Assembly: GCA_963828185.1 (NCBI GenBank)
Contig: CAWHDV010000002.1
Span: 248,001 to 312,000 of the forward strand
Length of the DNA: 64,000 nt
From: Rhodoblastus sp963828185
GTDB taxonomy: Bacteria > Pseudomonadota > Alphaproteobacteria > Rhizobiales > Beijerinckiaceae
Reading direction: 5' to 3'
Every line of letters starts with the position of its first letter. The stretch's first letter is position 1. Positions 1-8,626 of the stretch are shown in pieces. A model generated the notes under the pieces. It made no database searches and had not been told where the DNA came from. It saw only the letters and a list, made by a program, of their open reading frames with translations. The position numbers and the translations under genes are program-made.

Positions 1-135
1 ATGGGTGACCCCCGCGCTGACCTCGTCGATCGAGCCGGTGAATTTCGGATTGCCGCTAAGGAAAGGATCGATCAGCAGCGCCGAACCAGGCAGATCGATG
101 CGGAAGGCGGAATGCCCGAGCCAGGTGATCTTCAT
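1..135 (-). CDS. UPF0173 metal-dependent hydrolase, N-terminal part (cut by window edge)
   Basis: Only the first 45 codons are in the window; the rest lies beyond the left edge. The protein starts MKITWLGHSAFRI and continues with a LLIDPFLSGNP stretch. This is the N-terminal signature of the UPF0173/UlaG-like metallo-beta-lactamase-fold hydrolases, whose metal-binding histidines would come later. An in-frame ATG six codons upstream (position 153) is possible, but the family normally begins at MKITW, so 135 is preferred. Neither start has a clear ribosome-binding site. It is divergent from ruvX. The substrate of these proteins is generally unknown. Confidence 0.75.
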   Translation of the reverse strand, partial: MKITWLGHSAFRIDLPGSALLIDPFLSGNPKFTGSIDEVSAGVTH

Positions 136-275
136 GGAGGAAGCGCCTTTCATGGATTACGCTTTTCAGGAAAGCTTTGCCGGAGAGTTTAATGAACCCG
201 TCCGCAGGCGCAACGGCGTTTTGCCTCATCCCGTTCCGCTGGCTTGAAATGCTGCCCCGTGTTAGGCGGAAAACC

Positions 276-788
276 ATGAGCGAAGAGAAAAAAATTGCGT
301 CGGTCGCGACCCTCGACGATTTGGCAGGCCTGTTGCGCCGCAACGATCGCCTGATGGGGATTGATCTCGGCACGAAAACCATCGGCCTGGCGCTGTCCGA
401 TATCGAACGCCGGCTCGCCACGCCGCTCGAAACCATCAAGCGCGTGAAATTCACCCCCGACATCGAGAAAATGCTGGCGCTGGCGGACAAGCACGGCGTA
501 TCGGCCTTTGTCATTGGCCTGCCGCTCAACATGGACGGCTCGGAGGGACCGCGCGCGCAATCCACCCGCGCCTTCGTGCGCCAGACGGCGCCTCTGGCGC
601 GTCGCCCCTTCGTGTTCTGGGACGAGCGCCTGTCCACCGCCGCTGTCACGCGGGAATTGATCTCCCAGGACGCCTCCCGCGCAAAACGCGCGGAAGTTGT
701 AGACCGCATGGCCGCCGCCTATATCCTCCAGGGCGCGCTGGATCGGCTGTGCCGCTTGCGCCTTACCGACGAAGGTGACGTGCGTTAA
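276..788 (+). CDS. ruvX: Putative pre-16S rRNA nuclease / Holliday junction resolvase-like RuvX (YqgF)
   Basis: A 170-residue RNase H-fold protein of the YqgF/RuvX family, which trims the 5' end of 16S rRNA and was first proposed as a Holliday junction resolvase. The family motifs are visible: GIDLGTKTIGLALSD near residue 27 with the first catalytic Asp, GLPLNMDGSEG, WDERLST, and VDRMAAAYILQ near the C-terminus with the last acidic residue. The ATG at 276 is chosen because GGCGGA precedes it and the product then has the usual length; the frame stays open upstream to 177. In related genomes ruvX often sits near pyrBC-plsY-dprA, and here it faces that operon across one small gene. Confidence 0.9.
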   Translation: MSEEKKIASVATLDDLAGLLRRNDRLMGIDLGTKTIGLALSDIERRLATPLETIKRVKFTPDIEKMLALADKHGVSAFVIGLPLNMDGSEGPRAQSTRAFVRQTAPLARRPFVFWDERLSTAAVTRELISQDASRAKRAEVVDRMAAAYILQGALDRLCRLRLTDEGDVR

Positions 789-1076
789 GACTAAAGTGAA
801 GCAATTTATTCGCAATGCGCATCGACGCGTGGAATTTCACCATATATTTTTACTAGACTACTGGCGATTCAGTTTTTGGCCGAAATCGCGAAAGCCGGCG
901 AAATCCCGGCGCTACTGCGGTCAAGAGTATGTAAGGCTTTTAGAAACAGTCTAATAGCGCAACCGAGAGTTGCGCGGCGGCGTTGATTTAAAGTATGGGC
1001 GGAGGCGCCCGCAGTCGGCTTGATGAGTCGGCGAGGCGACGCGCCAAAGCCGAGAATGAATGCGGATCGAGGAATT

Positions 1077-1340
1077 ATGTTCAAGAAGTCCACACGCGAA
1101 ACGGCGGACGACGGGAACTCCGGCGACGAGCAGCTCGCGCCAAACGAGTCCGGCCTGAGCTACGACCAGCTCGACGAGGCTTGCGAGGGATCGGCGGAAG
1201 AGACCGCGCGCTACATCGCCGACATGGTCGGGGCGCTCGCCGCAATGGCCGGGGAGGCCAAGCTCGACCTCCTGACTTATCTCTTGAACATGGCGCGAGT
1301 CGAAGCCGAATTGCAGGCGCGCCAGAGCGAAACGCCTTAA
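1077..1340 (+). CDS. Small hypothetical protein
   Basis: An 87-residue acidic, helical protein with no signal peptide, membrane segment or cysteine. I do not recognise a family. The ATG at 1077 is preceded by GAGGAATT, a good ribosome-binding site; an upstream in-frame ATG at 1020 lacks one. The N-terminal third is polar and looks disordered. The rest (from about GLSYDQLDEACEG to the end) should form two or three helices. It ends 33 bp before the convergent dprA stop. Confidence 0.55.
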   Translation: MFKKSTRETADDGNSGDEQLAPNESGLSYDQLDEACEGSAEETARYIADMVGALAAMAGEAKLDLLTYLLNMARVEAELQARQSETP

Positions 1341-1373
1341 GGCGGTCTGGCGGCGTCTGGCGACAAGGTCCCG

Positions 1374-2600
1374 TCAGCTGCGCCAGGCTCGGGCGCTCAA
1401 CGACACGCGATCGCCGCCGTGGCGGTCGATCAGTCCGTCTATCTCCATTTCCTGCAAGATCAGGCGAATGTCGCCTACCGAACAGCCGCCGGCGCGCGCG
1501 AGATCGTCGACGCCAATCGGCGCCGGTCCGAGCAGCGCCTCGACGCGCAAGCGCGGCGAAAGGACGGGCGGAGCGCCAATATCATCGTCGGCGCCCTCAT
1601 ATCCCTTCGATCGAGCGGCCGCCTGGACGGGCGCGTCGGCGGGATCGAGCCCCTCCAGTTCGTCCCACAGACCATCGCCGAACGCAGGCGGATCGGGTTC
1701 GAACAGCAAATCGTAGCGATGCGCGCCGCGCGCTGCGAGCGGCGCGATCACATCGACGATGTCCTGAGCGCTGGCGCAGAGATTGGCGCCGTCGCGGATC
1801 AGATCATTGGCCCCTTCCGCGCGAGGGTCGAGCGGCGAACCGGGCACGGCGAACACCTCGCGGCCTTGCTCCTGCGCGAAGCGCGCGGTGATCAACGAAC
1901 CGGAGCGGCGCGCGGCCTCGACCACCACCGTCGCCAGCGAGAGGCCGGAAACGATGCGATTGCGGCGAGGAAAATCTTTTCCGCGCGGCTCGTAGCCGAA
2001 GGGCAATTCCGATATCACCGCGCCCTGCTCGACGATCTGCTCGATCAGCGCGACGTTTTCCGGCGGATAGGCGCGGTCGAGCCCGCCCGCCAGCACGCCC
2101 ACGGTTCCGCTCGTCAAGGCGGCGCGATGCGCGCAGGCGTCGATGCCGCGCGCGAGGCCCGACACAATGGCGAAATTGGCCGCGGCCAGCGACCGCGTGA
2201 GCTTTTCCGTCATGGCGAGCCCCGCCGCCGAAGCGTTGCGCGAGCCGACAATGGCGACCATCGGCCTGGCGAAAATCCCGGTCCGGCCGCGAACGGCGAC
2301 AAGCGGCGGCGGCGCCTCGATGGCGCGCAGGCCCGGCGGATAATCCGGCTCGCCGAGCGCGACAAAGCGGGCGGAGAGCCTTTCCGCCAATTCCCATTCG
2401 CGCAGGACGCTCTCGCGCGTCGCCAGCCGTATCTGCCGGCCGCCGCCCTTGCGGATCAGCTCGGGCAAGGCGGCAAGCGCCTGGGCGGCGCCGCCGTGGC
2501 GATTGATCAAGTTGCGAAAGGTGCGCGGCCCGACGTTCTCGCAGCGGATCAGTTGCAGCCAATCCAGCTTCTGCTCGGTCGAGAGGCGCGCGAAGCTCAT
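1374..2600 (-). CDS. dprA: DNA-processing protein DprA
   Basis: A 408-residue DprA/Smf protein, which binds single-stranded DNA, loads RecA during natural transformation and is kept in many non-competent bacteria. An N-terminal helix-hairpin region (NVGPRTFRNLINRHG, about 22-36) is followed by the Rossmann-like DprA core: AIVGSRNASAAG near 116, SGLARGIDACAHR, GGLDRAYPPEN, FPRRNRIVSGLS and EAARRSGSLITA. A C-terminal winged-helix-like segment (about 345-405) ends the protein. Its ATG overlaps the plsY stop by 4 bp (ATGA), so it is the last gene of a pyrC-like/plsY/dprA operon. topA, which often follows dprA in this class, is not here. Confidence 0.93.
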   Translation of the reverse strand: MSFARLSTEQKLDWLQLIRCENVGPRTFRNLINRHGGAAQALAALPELIRKGGGRQIRLATRESVLREWELAERLSARFVALGEPDYPPGLRAIEAPPPLVAVRGRTGIFARPMVAIVGSRNASAAGLAMTEKLTRSLAAANFAIVSGLARGIDACAHRAALTSGTVGVLAGGLDRAYPPENVALIEQIVEQGAVISELPFGYEPRGKDFPRRNRIVSGLSLATVVVEAARRSGSLITARFAQEQGREVFAVPGSPLDPRAEGANDLIRDGANLCASAQDIVDVIAPLAARGAHRYDLLFEPDPPAFGDGLWDELEGLDPADAPVQAAARSKGYEGADDDIGAPPVLSPRLRVEALLGPAPIGVDDLARAGGCSVGDIRLILQEMEIDGLIDRHGGDRVSLSARAWRS

Positions 2601-3199
2601 GTCTTCTTGCCGATCCTGCCTTCGGTCCCGCCGCGCAGGCGGCCGATGTTTTCCGAATGCCTGTACCACAGGATCGCCGTCATGGCGGCGAGGACAAGGC
2701 CCTGCGCCGGCAGGCCCAGCGCCCACAGGATGAAGGGGGCGCAGGCGCTGGCGACGAGGGCCGACAGCGAGGAATAGCGCGAAAGCCAGGCGGTCGCGAG
2801 CCAGATTGCGACGAAACCCAGGCCCGCTGGCCAGGCGAAGCCGAACAGGCAGCCGAGATAGGTGGCGACGCCCTTGCCGCCCTTGAAATTCAGCCAGACG
2901 GGAAAGATGTGGCCGAGAAAGGCGGCGAAACCAGCGATCGAGCCAGCAAGGGGCGAAAAGCGCGCAAAAATCAGGACGGCGGCGGTCCCCTTCAACGCAT
3001 CGAGCAGCAGCGTGGCCGCGGCGATATCCTTGCGCCCCGTGCGTAAAACGTTGGTCGCGCCGATATTGCCGGAGCCGATGGCGCGCACGTCGCCAAGGCC
3101 CGCCGCGCGCGTCAGCAACAGGCCGAAGGGGATCGAGCCCAGCGCATAGCCTGCGACGGCGGCGGCGAGCGCCAGCAGCGGCGAGGGAAAGGCGGTCAT
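2597..3199 (-). CDS. plsY: Acyl-phosphate:glycerol-3-phosphate acyltransferase PlsY
   Basis: An integral membrane enzyme of 200 residues that transfers an acyl group from acyl-phosphate to glycerol-3-phosphate, giving lysophosphatidic acid, the first step of phospholipid synthesis. About five hydrophobic segments are present. The three PlsY active-site motifs are clear: GSIPFGLL (about 21-28), SGNIGATNVLR (about 42-52) and GHIFPVWLNFKGGKGVAT (about 93-110), the last containing the acyl-phosphate-binding GGKG. It overlaps pyrC upstream and dprA downstream by 4 bp each, so the three genes should be translationally coupled. Confidence 0.95.
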   Translation of the reverse strand: MTAFPSPLLALAAAVAGYALGSIPFGLLLTRAAGLGDVRAIGSGNIGATNVLRTGRKDIAAATLLLDALKGTAAVLIFARFSPLAGSIAGFAAFLGHIFPVWLNFKGGKGVATYLGCLFGFAWPAGLGFVAIWLATAWLSRYSSLSALVASACAPFILWALGLPAQGLVLAAMTAILWYRHSENIGRLRGGTEGRIGKKT

Positions 3200-4536
3200 G
3201 CGCGTTCCCTCGCGACGTCGGCGTCCAAGCAATTGGCGCCATGGACGAAATGGCCGGCCACCATGGTCGCCTTGACCACGCCCTGCAGCCGCGCCTCATC
3301 GAAGGGCGTGTTCTTGCAGCGCGATTTGAGATCTTCCTTGCGCAGCACGAAAGGCTCGTCGGGATCGAACAGGATCAAATCCGCCGGAGCGCCGCGCGCC
3401 AGCCGTCCCTGCGGCAGGCGCAGGATTTCCGCCGGGCGGCAGGTCATGGCGCGCAGGAGTTGCGGCAGCGCCAGCAGGCCGGCGTGAACGAGGCGCAGGC
3501 CCGCCGCCAGCAGGGTTTCAAGGCCGATGGCGCCGAAATCGGCCTCGCCGAACGGCAGCCGCTTGGTTTCCACGTCCTGCGGATTGTGATCGGAAAAGAT
3601 GATGTCGATCAATCCGCTCGCCACCGCCTCGACCAGCGCCAGCCTTTCCTCCTCGCGCCGCAGCGGCGGCTTGAGCTTGAGGAAGGTGCGATAGTCGCCG
3701 ATGTCGTTCTCGTTCAATGTCAGATGGTTGATCGACACGCCGCAGGAGACGGGGAGCCCTTCGGCCTTGGCGTGCGCGATGACGTCGAGCGCGAGCGTCG
3801 TGGAAATGGGCGCGGCGCAATAGCGCGCGCCGGTCATGCGGACGAGGCGGATGTCGCGGTCGATGGCGATGGCTTCGGCCTCGCGCGGCACGCCGGAAAG
3901 ACCGAGCCGCGTCGCCAGTTCGCCGGAGTTCATCACGCCGGAGCCGGCGAGATCGCGGTCTTCGGGGAAATGCACGATGAGGGCGTCGAAATCGCGCGCA
4001 TAGGTCATGGCGCGGCGCAGGATCTGGCTGTTGCGCAGGCTGCGCGAACCGTCGGTGAAGCAAATGGCGCCGGCCTCGCGCAAAAGACCGAATTCGGCAA
4101 TTTCCTGGCCGTCGAGCCCCTTGCTGATCGCGGCTGAGGGCAGCACGCGGACGCGGCCGTGATCGCGGGCGCGGCGTTTCAAGAAATCCACCACGGCGGG
4201 GTCGTCGACCGGCGGATGGGTTTCCGGGCTGGCGACAATGGTGGTGACGCCGCCGGCGGCGGCCGCGGCGGTGGCGGTGGCGATGGTTTCGCGATATTCC
4301 GCGCCCGGTTCGCCGACAAAGGCGCGCAGGTCGATCAGGCCGGGCGCCAGCGCCATGCCGCCGCAATCGACGGTGGCGATGCCTTGCGGCAGATTTTGTG
4401 GCGTGACCTCGGCGCCGAAATCCTTGATCGCGCCATCCTCGACGATCAGCCCGCCGCGCAGTTCGACGCCTTTTTCAGGATCGATCAGGCGCGCATTGAC
4501 AAAAGCCAGGGGCGGATGGGGATTAATCTGAACCAT
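3196..4536 (-). CDS. pyrC: Dihydroorotase-like protein (probably non-catalytic PyrC homologue)
   Basis: A 446-residue amidohydrolase-fold protein of the dihydroorotase family, which closes the ring of carbamoyl-aspartate in pyrimidine synthesis. The fold is clear from PGLIDLRAF, EPGAEYRETIATATAAAAAG and SDHNPQDVETKRLPFGEADFGAIGLE. The first metal-binding motif, normally D-x-H-x-H, reads DLRAFVGEPG here, so both histidines are missing. Such proteins accompany aspartate carbamoyltransferase as structural partners in several bacteria. No pyrB lies next to it here. The ATG at 4536 gives the family's usual start MVQINPH. Catalytic inactivity is inferred from the motif. Confidence 0.85.
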   Translation of the reverse strand: MVQINPHPPLAFVNARLIDPEKGVELRGGLIVEDGAIKDFGAEVTPQNLPQGIATVDCGGMALAPGLIDLRAFVGEPGAEYRETIATATAAAAAGGVTTIVASPETHPPVDDPAVVDFLKRRARDHGRVRVLPSAAISKGLDGQEIAEFGLLREAGAICFTDGSRSLRNSQILRRAMTYARDFDALIVHFPEDRDLAGSGVMNSGELATRLGLSGVPREAEAIAIDRDIRLVRMTGARYCAAPISTTLALDVIAHAKAEGLPVSCGVSINHLTLNENDIGDYRTFLKLKPPLRREEERLALVEAVASGLIDIIFSDHNPQDVETKRLPFGEADFGAIGLETLLAAGLRLVHAGLLALPQLLRAMTCRPAEILRLPQGRLARGAPADLILFDPDEPFVLRKEDLKSRCKNTPFDEARLQGVVKATMVAGHFVHGANCLDADVARERA

Positions 4537-4788
4537 GGCTTTCGATAGCGCGCGGCGGGGAATTGGGCAATCGCGGCTTTTTCGCGAGAGGTGGTTTTTT
4601 TGGCTGTGATGCTCCGCGCAATCTCGCCGCTGCGCCAACTCGGTTATCGTTACGTCAAGCTGTCGCCGGAAAAACTATGCGCAGCGTTTCTCCCCGCGTC
4701 ACCGTGCTGCGCGTAACCAATGACGAAGTCAGACATAATCTCGACGGCGTCTGCGAAACAATCTTCTCGGCTTTGAACCGCCCGATCT

Positions 4789-5091
4789 TTAGCTCCGCCT
4801 GCGCCAAAACCACCCCGCCAGATAACCCAGGAGCGCCAAAACCGTGAAAACGATCAGTTCGAAGGGAAGATTGCCCAGCGCGCCCGAAATCTTGCCCTCG
4901 CCCGTCGCCTGGGCGTAGATCCGGCCGGCGACAAGGGCCAGGACGACCACCGGCGCCATGAGCCACCAGACGCGAAATCCCCGCCATCCCAGCAGCATGG
5001 CCACGACCAGCGCCGGCCAGGCGAGGCCATCGCGGAGATGTTCCCCGGCCACGAAAATCAGCAGCCACAGCAGGCGGAAAGCGACGAGCAC
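4789..5091 (-). CDS. Small membrane protein, unknown
   Basis: A 100-residue hydrophobic protein with three or four predicted membrane helices (about 4-20, 26-38, 43-60 and 75-93) and a basic tail WFWRRRS. The start is GTG at 5091. I recognise no family. It is divergent from the alpha/beta hydrolase at 5186, and about 250 bp of apparently empty sequence separates its stop from the pyrC-like start. A length of 100 residues with clean hydrophobic periodicity supports a real gene over a shadow frame. Confidence 0.55.
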   Translation of the reverse strand: MLVAFRLLWLLIFVAGEHLRDGLAWPALVVAMLLGWRGFRVWWLMAPVVVLALVAGRIYAQATGEGKISGALGNLPFELIVFTVLALLGYLAGWFWRRRS

Positions 5092-5185
5092 ACGATTCTC
5101 CGAGAAATAATAGCGAAAAAGTTTGCTTCTTGGCGCCGCGCTTGGGTAAGAAGGCCGCTCTTATCCTTCATCCGAGACCAAACCC

Positions 5186-5860
5186 ATGCCCGAGGTGATT
5201 TTCAACGGACCCGCCGGCCGTCTCGAAGGACGCTTCCATCCGTCCAAGCAGCGCGGCGCGCCCATCGCGATCATACTTCATCCGCATCCGCAATTCGGCG
5301 GCACGATGAATAACCAGATCGTCTATCACCTTTATTACGCTTTCGCCGAGCGCGGCTTTTCCGTGCTGCGCTTCAATTTCCGCGGCGTCGGCCGCTCGCA
5401 GGGCTCGTTCGACCACGGCCAGGGCGAATTGTCGGACGCGGCGTCCGCGCTCGACTGGGCGCAGTCGATCAACCCGGAGGCGCGCTCCTGCTGGATCGCC
5501 GGCGTCTCCTTCGGTTCGTGGATCGGCATGCAATTGCTGATGCGCCGCCCGGAAATCGAGGGCTTCATCTCGATCGCCCCGCCGGCCAACCGCTTCGACT
5601 TCACTTTCCTCGCGCCCTGCCCCTCCTCCGGCCTGTTCGTGCATGGCGACCAGGATCGCGTCGCGCCGATCAAGGAAGTCACCGCCGTGATCGAGAAGCT
5701 CAAGACGCAAAAGGGCATTGTCATCGAACATGCCGTCGTCGAAGGCGCCAACCACTTCTTCGAGGACCGGGTGGACGACCTGATCGCCAAGGTGGGCGTC
5801 TATCTCGACCAGCGGCTCGGCAATCCGCCGAAGATCGCCATCGCCTCGCGCACCGACTAG
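5186..5860 (+). CDS. Alpha/beta hydrolase (dienelactone hydrolase-like)
   Basis: A 224-residue cytoplasmic alpha/beta-hydrolase-fold protein. The motif GVSFGSW (about 109-115) is the GxSxG nucleophile elbow. LHPHPQFGGTMNN (about 31-43) forms the oxyanion-hole side, VHGDQDRVAP (about 152-161) carries the acidic residue and GANHFF (about 187-192) the catalytic histidine. This pattern matches the COG2945-type small hydrolases common in Alphaproteobacteria. The physiological substrate is unknown. It faces the convergent thioredoxin-like gene with only 2 bp between stops. Confidence 0.85.
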   Translation: MPEVIFNGPAGRLEGRFHPSKQRGAPIAIILHPHPQFGGTMNNQIVYHLYYAFAERGFSVLRFNFRGVGRSQGSFDHGQGELSDAASALDWAQSINPEARSCWIAGVSFGSWIGMQLLMRRPEIEGFISIAPPANRFDFTFLAPCPSSGLFVHGDQDRVAPIKEVTAVIEKLKTQKGIVIEHAVVEGANHFFEDRVDDLIAKVGVYLDQRLGNPPKIAIASRTD

Positions 5861-5862
5861 GC

Positions 5863-6429
5863 TCAAGCTCCAGACAGCGCCGGCAGGATTTTTTGGCGCA
5901 ACTGCGCGAGCGTCTGCGGCCCTTGCAGCAGCAGCGCCACACGCGGCGCCGGCGCCATGACGAAGCTCGCCGGCACGCCGCGCGCCCCCAACGCGCGATA
6001 GAGGTAGCCTTTGCGATCCACGCCAAGCCTGGCGAAGGGATTGCCCTCCTTTTGCAGGAAATCCAGCGTCCGCGCCGGGTCGTCGAGCGAGGCGACGCCA
6101 TAAATCGTCGCGCCGCCGCGAGCGAATTCCATCAAGGCCGGGTGCTCTTGGCGGCAATTCGGGCACCAGGAGGCGAAGGCGTTGAGAAAGACCGTCCGGC
6201 CCTTGATGTCGGCGGCGGAAAAGCCCGGGACCGGCGCGCCCTGCGCGTCGTTGAGCCCCGGCACGGGCGGCAGGTCGAATTTTTCCACGTCGAAGAACAG
6301 ACGCGCGGAAAGGCCATGGCGGCGCCACACCAGCGCGCCCAGGCCAAGTCCTGGAAGCGCGGCGGCGCCGGCGGCGGCGACCAGCAAGGCGCGGCGGGCG
6401 GGATTTTGCGGCAAGGATGCGTCTGTCAT
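5863..6429 (-). CDS. Thioredoxin-fold protein of the TlpA/DsbE (CcmG) type
   Basis: A 188-residue protein with an N-terminal membrane anchor (about 12-35) and a periplasmic thioredoxin domain. The redox motif WCPNC lies near residue 82 in NAFASWCPNCRQEHP. The cis-proline loop reads GVPASFV, as in DsbE/CcmG proteins. CcmG reduces apocytochrome c for haem attachment. No other ccm gene is nearby, so a broader TlpA-like reductase role is equally possible. The arginine pair before the hydrophobic segment (ARRALLVAAAG) is not a good twin-arginine signal. Confidence 0.85.
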   Translation of the reverse strand: MTDASLPQNPARRALLVAAAGAAALPGLGLGALVWRRHGLSARLFFDVEKFDLPPVPGLNDAQGAPVPGFSAADIKGRTVFLNAFASWCPNCRQEHPALMEFARGGATIYGVASLDDPARTLDFLQKEGNPFARLGVDRKGYLYRALGARGVPASFVMAPAPRVALLLQGPQTLAQLRQKILPALSGA

Positions 6430-6561
6430 GGCGCCAGTCTGGCGCCAATGCGTTAAATCAGCGTGGACGCGACGAAACGCCCCCTCGCCAGGCGCGTCTT
6501 GCCGTTTTACGACTAGAGACCTTAAATAGACGAACCTCGCGCGACAAAAGAGGATATCGAC

Positions 6562-7839
6562 ATGAGCCAGAGCGACGACAAGACGCCGGAAAAAGGTCCG
6601 ATCGAATGCGACGTGCTGGTCGCCGGCGCCGGCTCCGCCGGCCTTTCGGCCGCGCACGCCTTCGCCGCGCAAGGCCGCAAGGTGGTGGTGGTCGGCAAGG
6701 TCGAGACCCATCTCGCCGGCCGCACCGTCGCCCTGTTCGAGGGCTCGCTGCGCTTTTACCGCGCGCTTGGCCTGTGGGACCCCTGCGCGAAACATGCCGC
6801 CCCGATGGAGGGCATCCGCATGATCGACGACACCGGCTCGATCTTTCCCTCGTCGCCGAAGGAATTCCGCTCGCGCGAAATCGATCTCGACGCTTTCGGT
6901 GAAAATATCGAGAACAACGCCCTGGTGGCGGAACTGGCCGAAGCGGCGAAGAAAAATCCGTCGATCACCCTGATCGAGGATTTTATCGACCAGTTCGAGC
7001 TGAATTTTTCCTCGGCCCGCGCGCAACTCGCCTCGGGCGGCTGGATCGACGCCAAATTCATCGTCGCCGGCGAGGGGCGCAATTCGCAGGCGCGACAAAT
7101 CGCCGGCATCACCGTGAAAACCTGGTCCTATCCGCAAATGGCGCTGACCGTGCTGCTGGCGCATGATAAGCCGCACCACAATATTTCCACCGAATTTCAC
7201 AAGCGCTCCGGCCCCTTCACCTTCGTGCCGCTGAAAGGCCGCGAGGGCGCGCCCTATCGCTCCAGCCTCGTCTGGCTGGTGACGCCGCGCGAGGCCCTGC
7301 GCCTGCAAGCCCTGGCGCCGGAAATGCTCGCCGCCGAAATCGAGGAGGAGGCGCGCGGCCTGCTCGGCGCCATCACCATCGACGGCCCGCTCGGCGCCTT
7401 TCCGATGGGCGGGTTGAAAACCTCGCGCGTCACCGGCCTGCGCATGGCGCTGATCGGCGAATCCGCGCATCTCTTCCCGCCGATCGGCGCGCAGGGGCTG
7501 AACCTGAGCCTGCGCGACATCGCCAATCTCGTCGATTGCCTGGAGGGCGTCGATCTCGACGAACCGGACAGCATTACCCGCGCGCTCGAAACCTATGAAC
7601 GGCAGCGCGCGCGCGACATCGGCTTCCGGGTCAACGGCGTCGACATCCTCAACCGCTCGCTGCTGGTCCACGCCCTGCCGGTCGATTTCGCTCGCGCCTT
7701 CGCGCTGAACTTTTTCTCGGCCATCGGCCCGTTGCGCCGCGCGCTGATGCGCGAAGGCGTGACGCCGCACGGCCCGACGCCGAAGCTGATGCGCGCCCGC
7801 CCCCCGGCGCGCCGCCGCGCCGCCGCTGGGAAGGTGTAA
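6562..7839 (+). CDS. FAD-dependent UbiH/COQ6-family hydroxylase
   Basis: A 425-residue flavoprotein monooxygenase of the UbiH/UbiF/VisC/COQ6 family that hydroxylates the aromatic ring of ubiquinone precursors. The N-terminal dinucleotide motif VAGAGSAGLSAA (about 20-31) binds FAD. The second FAD motif is LIGESAHLFPPIGAQGLN (about 297-314). The start ATG at 6562 is preceded by AGAGGATATCGAC. It is followed after 3 bp by xth, so the two are probably co-transcribed. Which ring position it acts on cannot be read from the sequence. Confidence 0.85.
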   Translation: MSQSDDKTPEKGPIECDVLVAGAGSAGLSAAHAFAAQGRKVVVVGKVETHLAGRTVALFEGSLRFYRALGLWDPCAKHAAPMEGIRMIDDTGSIFPSSPKEFRSREIDLDAFGENIENNALVAELAEAAKKNPSITLIEDFIDQFELNFSSARAQLASGGWIDAKFIVAGEGRNSQARQIAGITVKTWSYPQMALTVLLAHDKPHHNISTEFHKRSGPFTFVPLKGREGAPYRSSLVWLVTPREALRLQALAPEMLAAEIEEEARGLLGAITIDGPLGAFPMGGLKTSRVTGLRMALIGESAHLFPPIGAQGLNLSLRDIANLVDCLEGVDLDEPDSITRALETYERQRARDIGFRVNGVDILNRSLLVHALPVDFARAFALNFFSAIGPLRRALMREGVTPHGPTPKLMRARPPARRRAAAGKV

Positions 7840-7842
7840 GCC

Positions 7843-8622
7843 TTGCGCATCGCCACCTGGAACGTCAATTCGGTCCGCCAGCGGACCGAAGCCCTGGTCG
7901 CCTATCTGCGCGAGGTCCAGCCGGACGTGCTGTGCCTGCAGGAGCTGAAATGCCAGGAGGAGCAATTCCCCCGCATGGAGGTCGAGGCCGAAGGCTATAA
8001 CGTCGTCGTGCACGGCCAGAAGAGCTATAACGGCGTCGCCATCCTGTCCAAGGCGCCGATCGAGACCAGCGTCGGCCTGCCGGGCGACGAGAGCGACGTG
8101 CAATCGCGCTATGTCGAGGCGGTGATTCCCAGCGGCAAGACGGTGGTGCGGGTCGGCTGCCTCTATCTGCCCAACGGCAATCCGATCGACACCGAAAAAT
8201 ACAGCTACAAGCTCGCCTGGATGGACCGGCTGATCGCGCATGCGAAAAGGCTGCTCGCCTACGAGGAGCGGCTGGTGCTGTGCGGCGATTACAACGTCAT
8301 ACCTGATGCGCGCGACGTCTATGATCCCGCCGCCTGGAGCAATGACGCGCTGTTCGCGCTGAAGACGCGCGAAAAGTTTCGCGAGCTGCTGGCGCTCGGC
8401 TTCACCGACGCCCTGCGCGCGACAAGCGACGCGGCCAAGCTTTACACGTTCTGGGACTACCAGGCGGGCGCTTGGCAGAGGAACAACGGGCTGCGCATCG
8501 ATCACCTGCTCCTGTCGCCGCAGGCCGCCGACCGGCTGGTTTCGGTGGCGATCGACAAGGACATGCGCGCCAAGGACAAGCCGTCCGACCATGTGCCGAT
8601 CCGGATCGACCTCGGGGATTAA
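7843..8622 (+). CDS. xth: Exodeoxyribonuclease III
   Basis: A 259-residue AP endonuclease/3'-exonuclease of the ExoIII family, acting in base-excision repair. Visible motifs: MRIATWNVNSVRQR at the N-terminus, LCLQELKCQEEQFP with the metal-binding Glu, GCLYLPNG, CGDYNVIPDARDVYDP with the catalytic Asp/Asn, and SDHVPIRIDL with the active-site His at the end. The start is TTG at 7843, since MRIATWN is the universal family start. Its ribosome-binding site (GGGAAGG) lies in the last codons of the upstream hydroxylase gene. Confidence 0.93.
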   Translation: MRIATWNVNSVRQRTEALVAYLREVQPDVLCLQELKCQEEQFPRMEVEAEGYNVVVHGQKSYNGVAILSKAPIETSVGLPGDESDVQSRYVEAVIPSGKTVVRVGCLYLPNGNPIDTEKYSYKLAWMDRLIAHAKRLLAYEERLVLCGDYNVIPDARDVYDPAAWSNDALFALKTREKFRELLALGFTDALRATSDAAKLYTFWDYQAGAWQRNNGLRIDHLLLSPQAADRLVSVAIDKDMRAKDKPSDHVPIRIDLGD

Positions 8623-8626
8623 AGCC

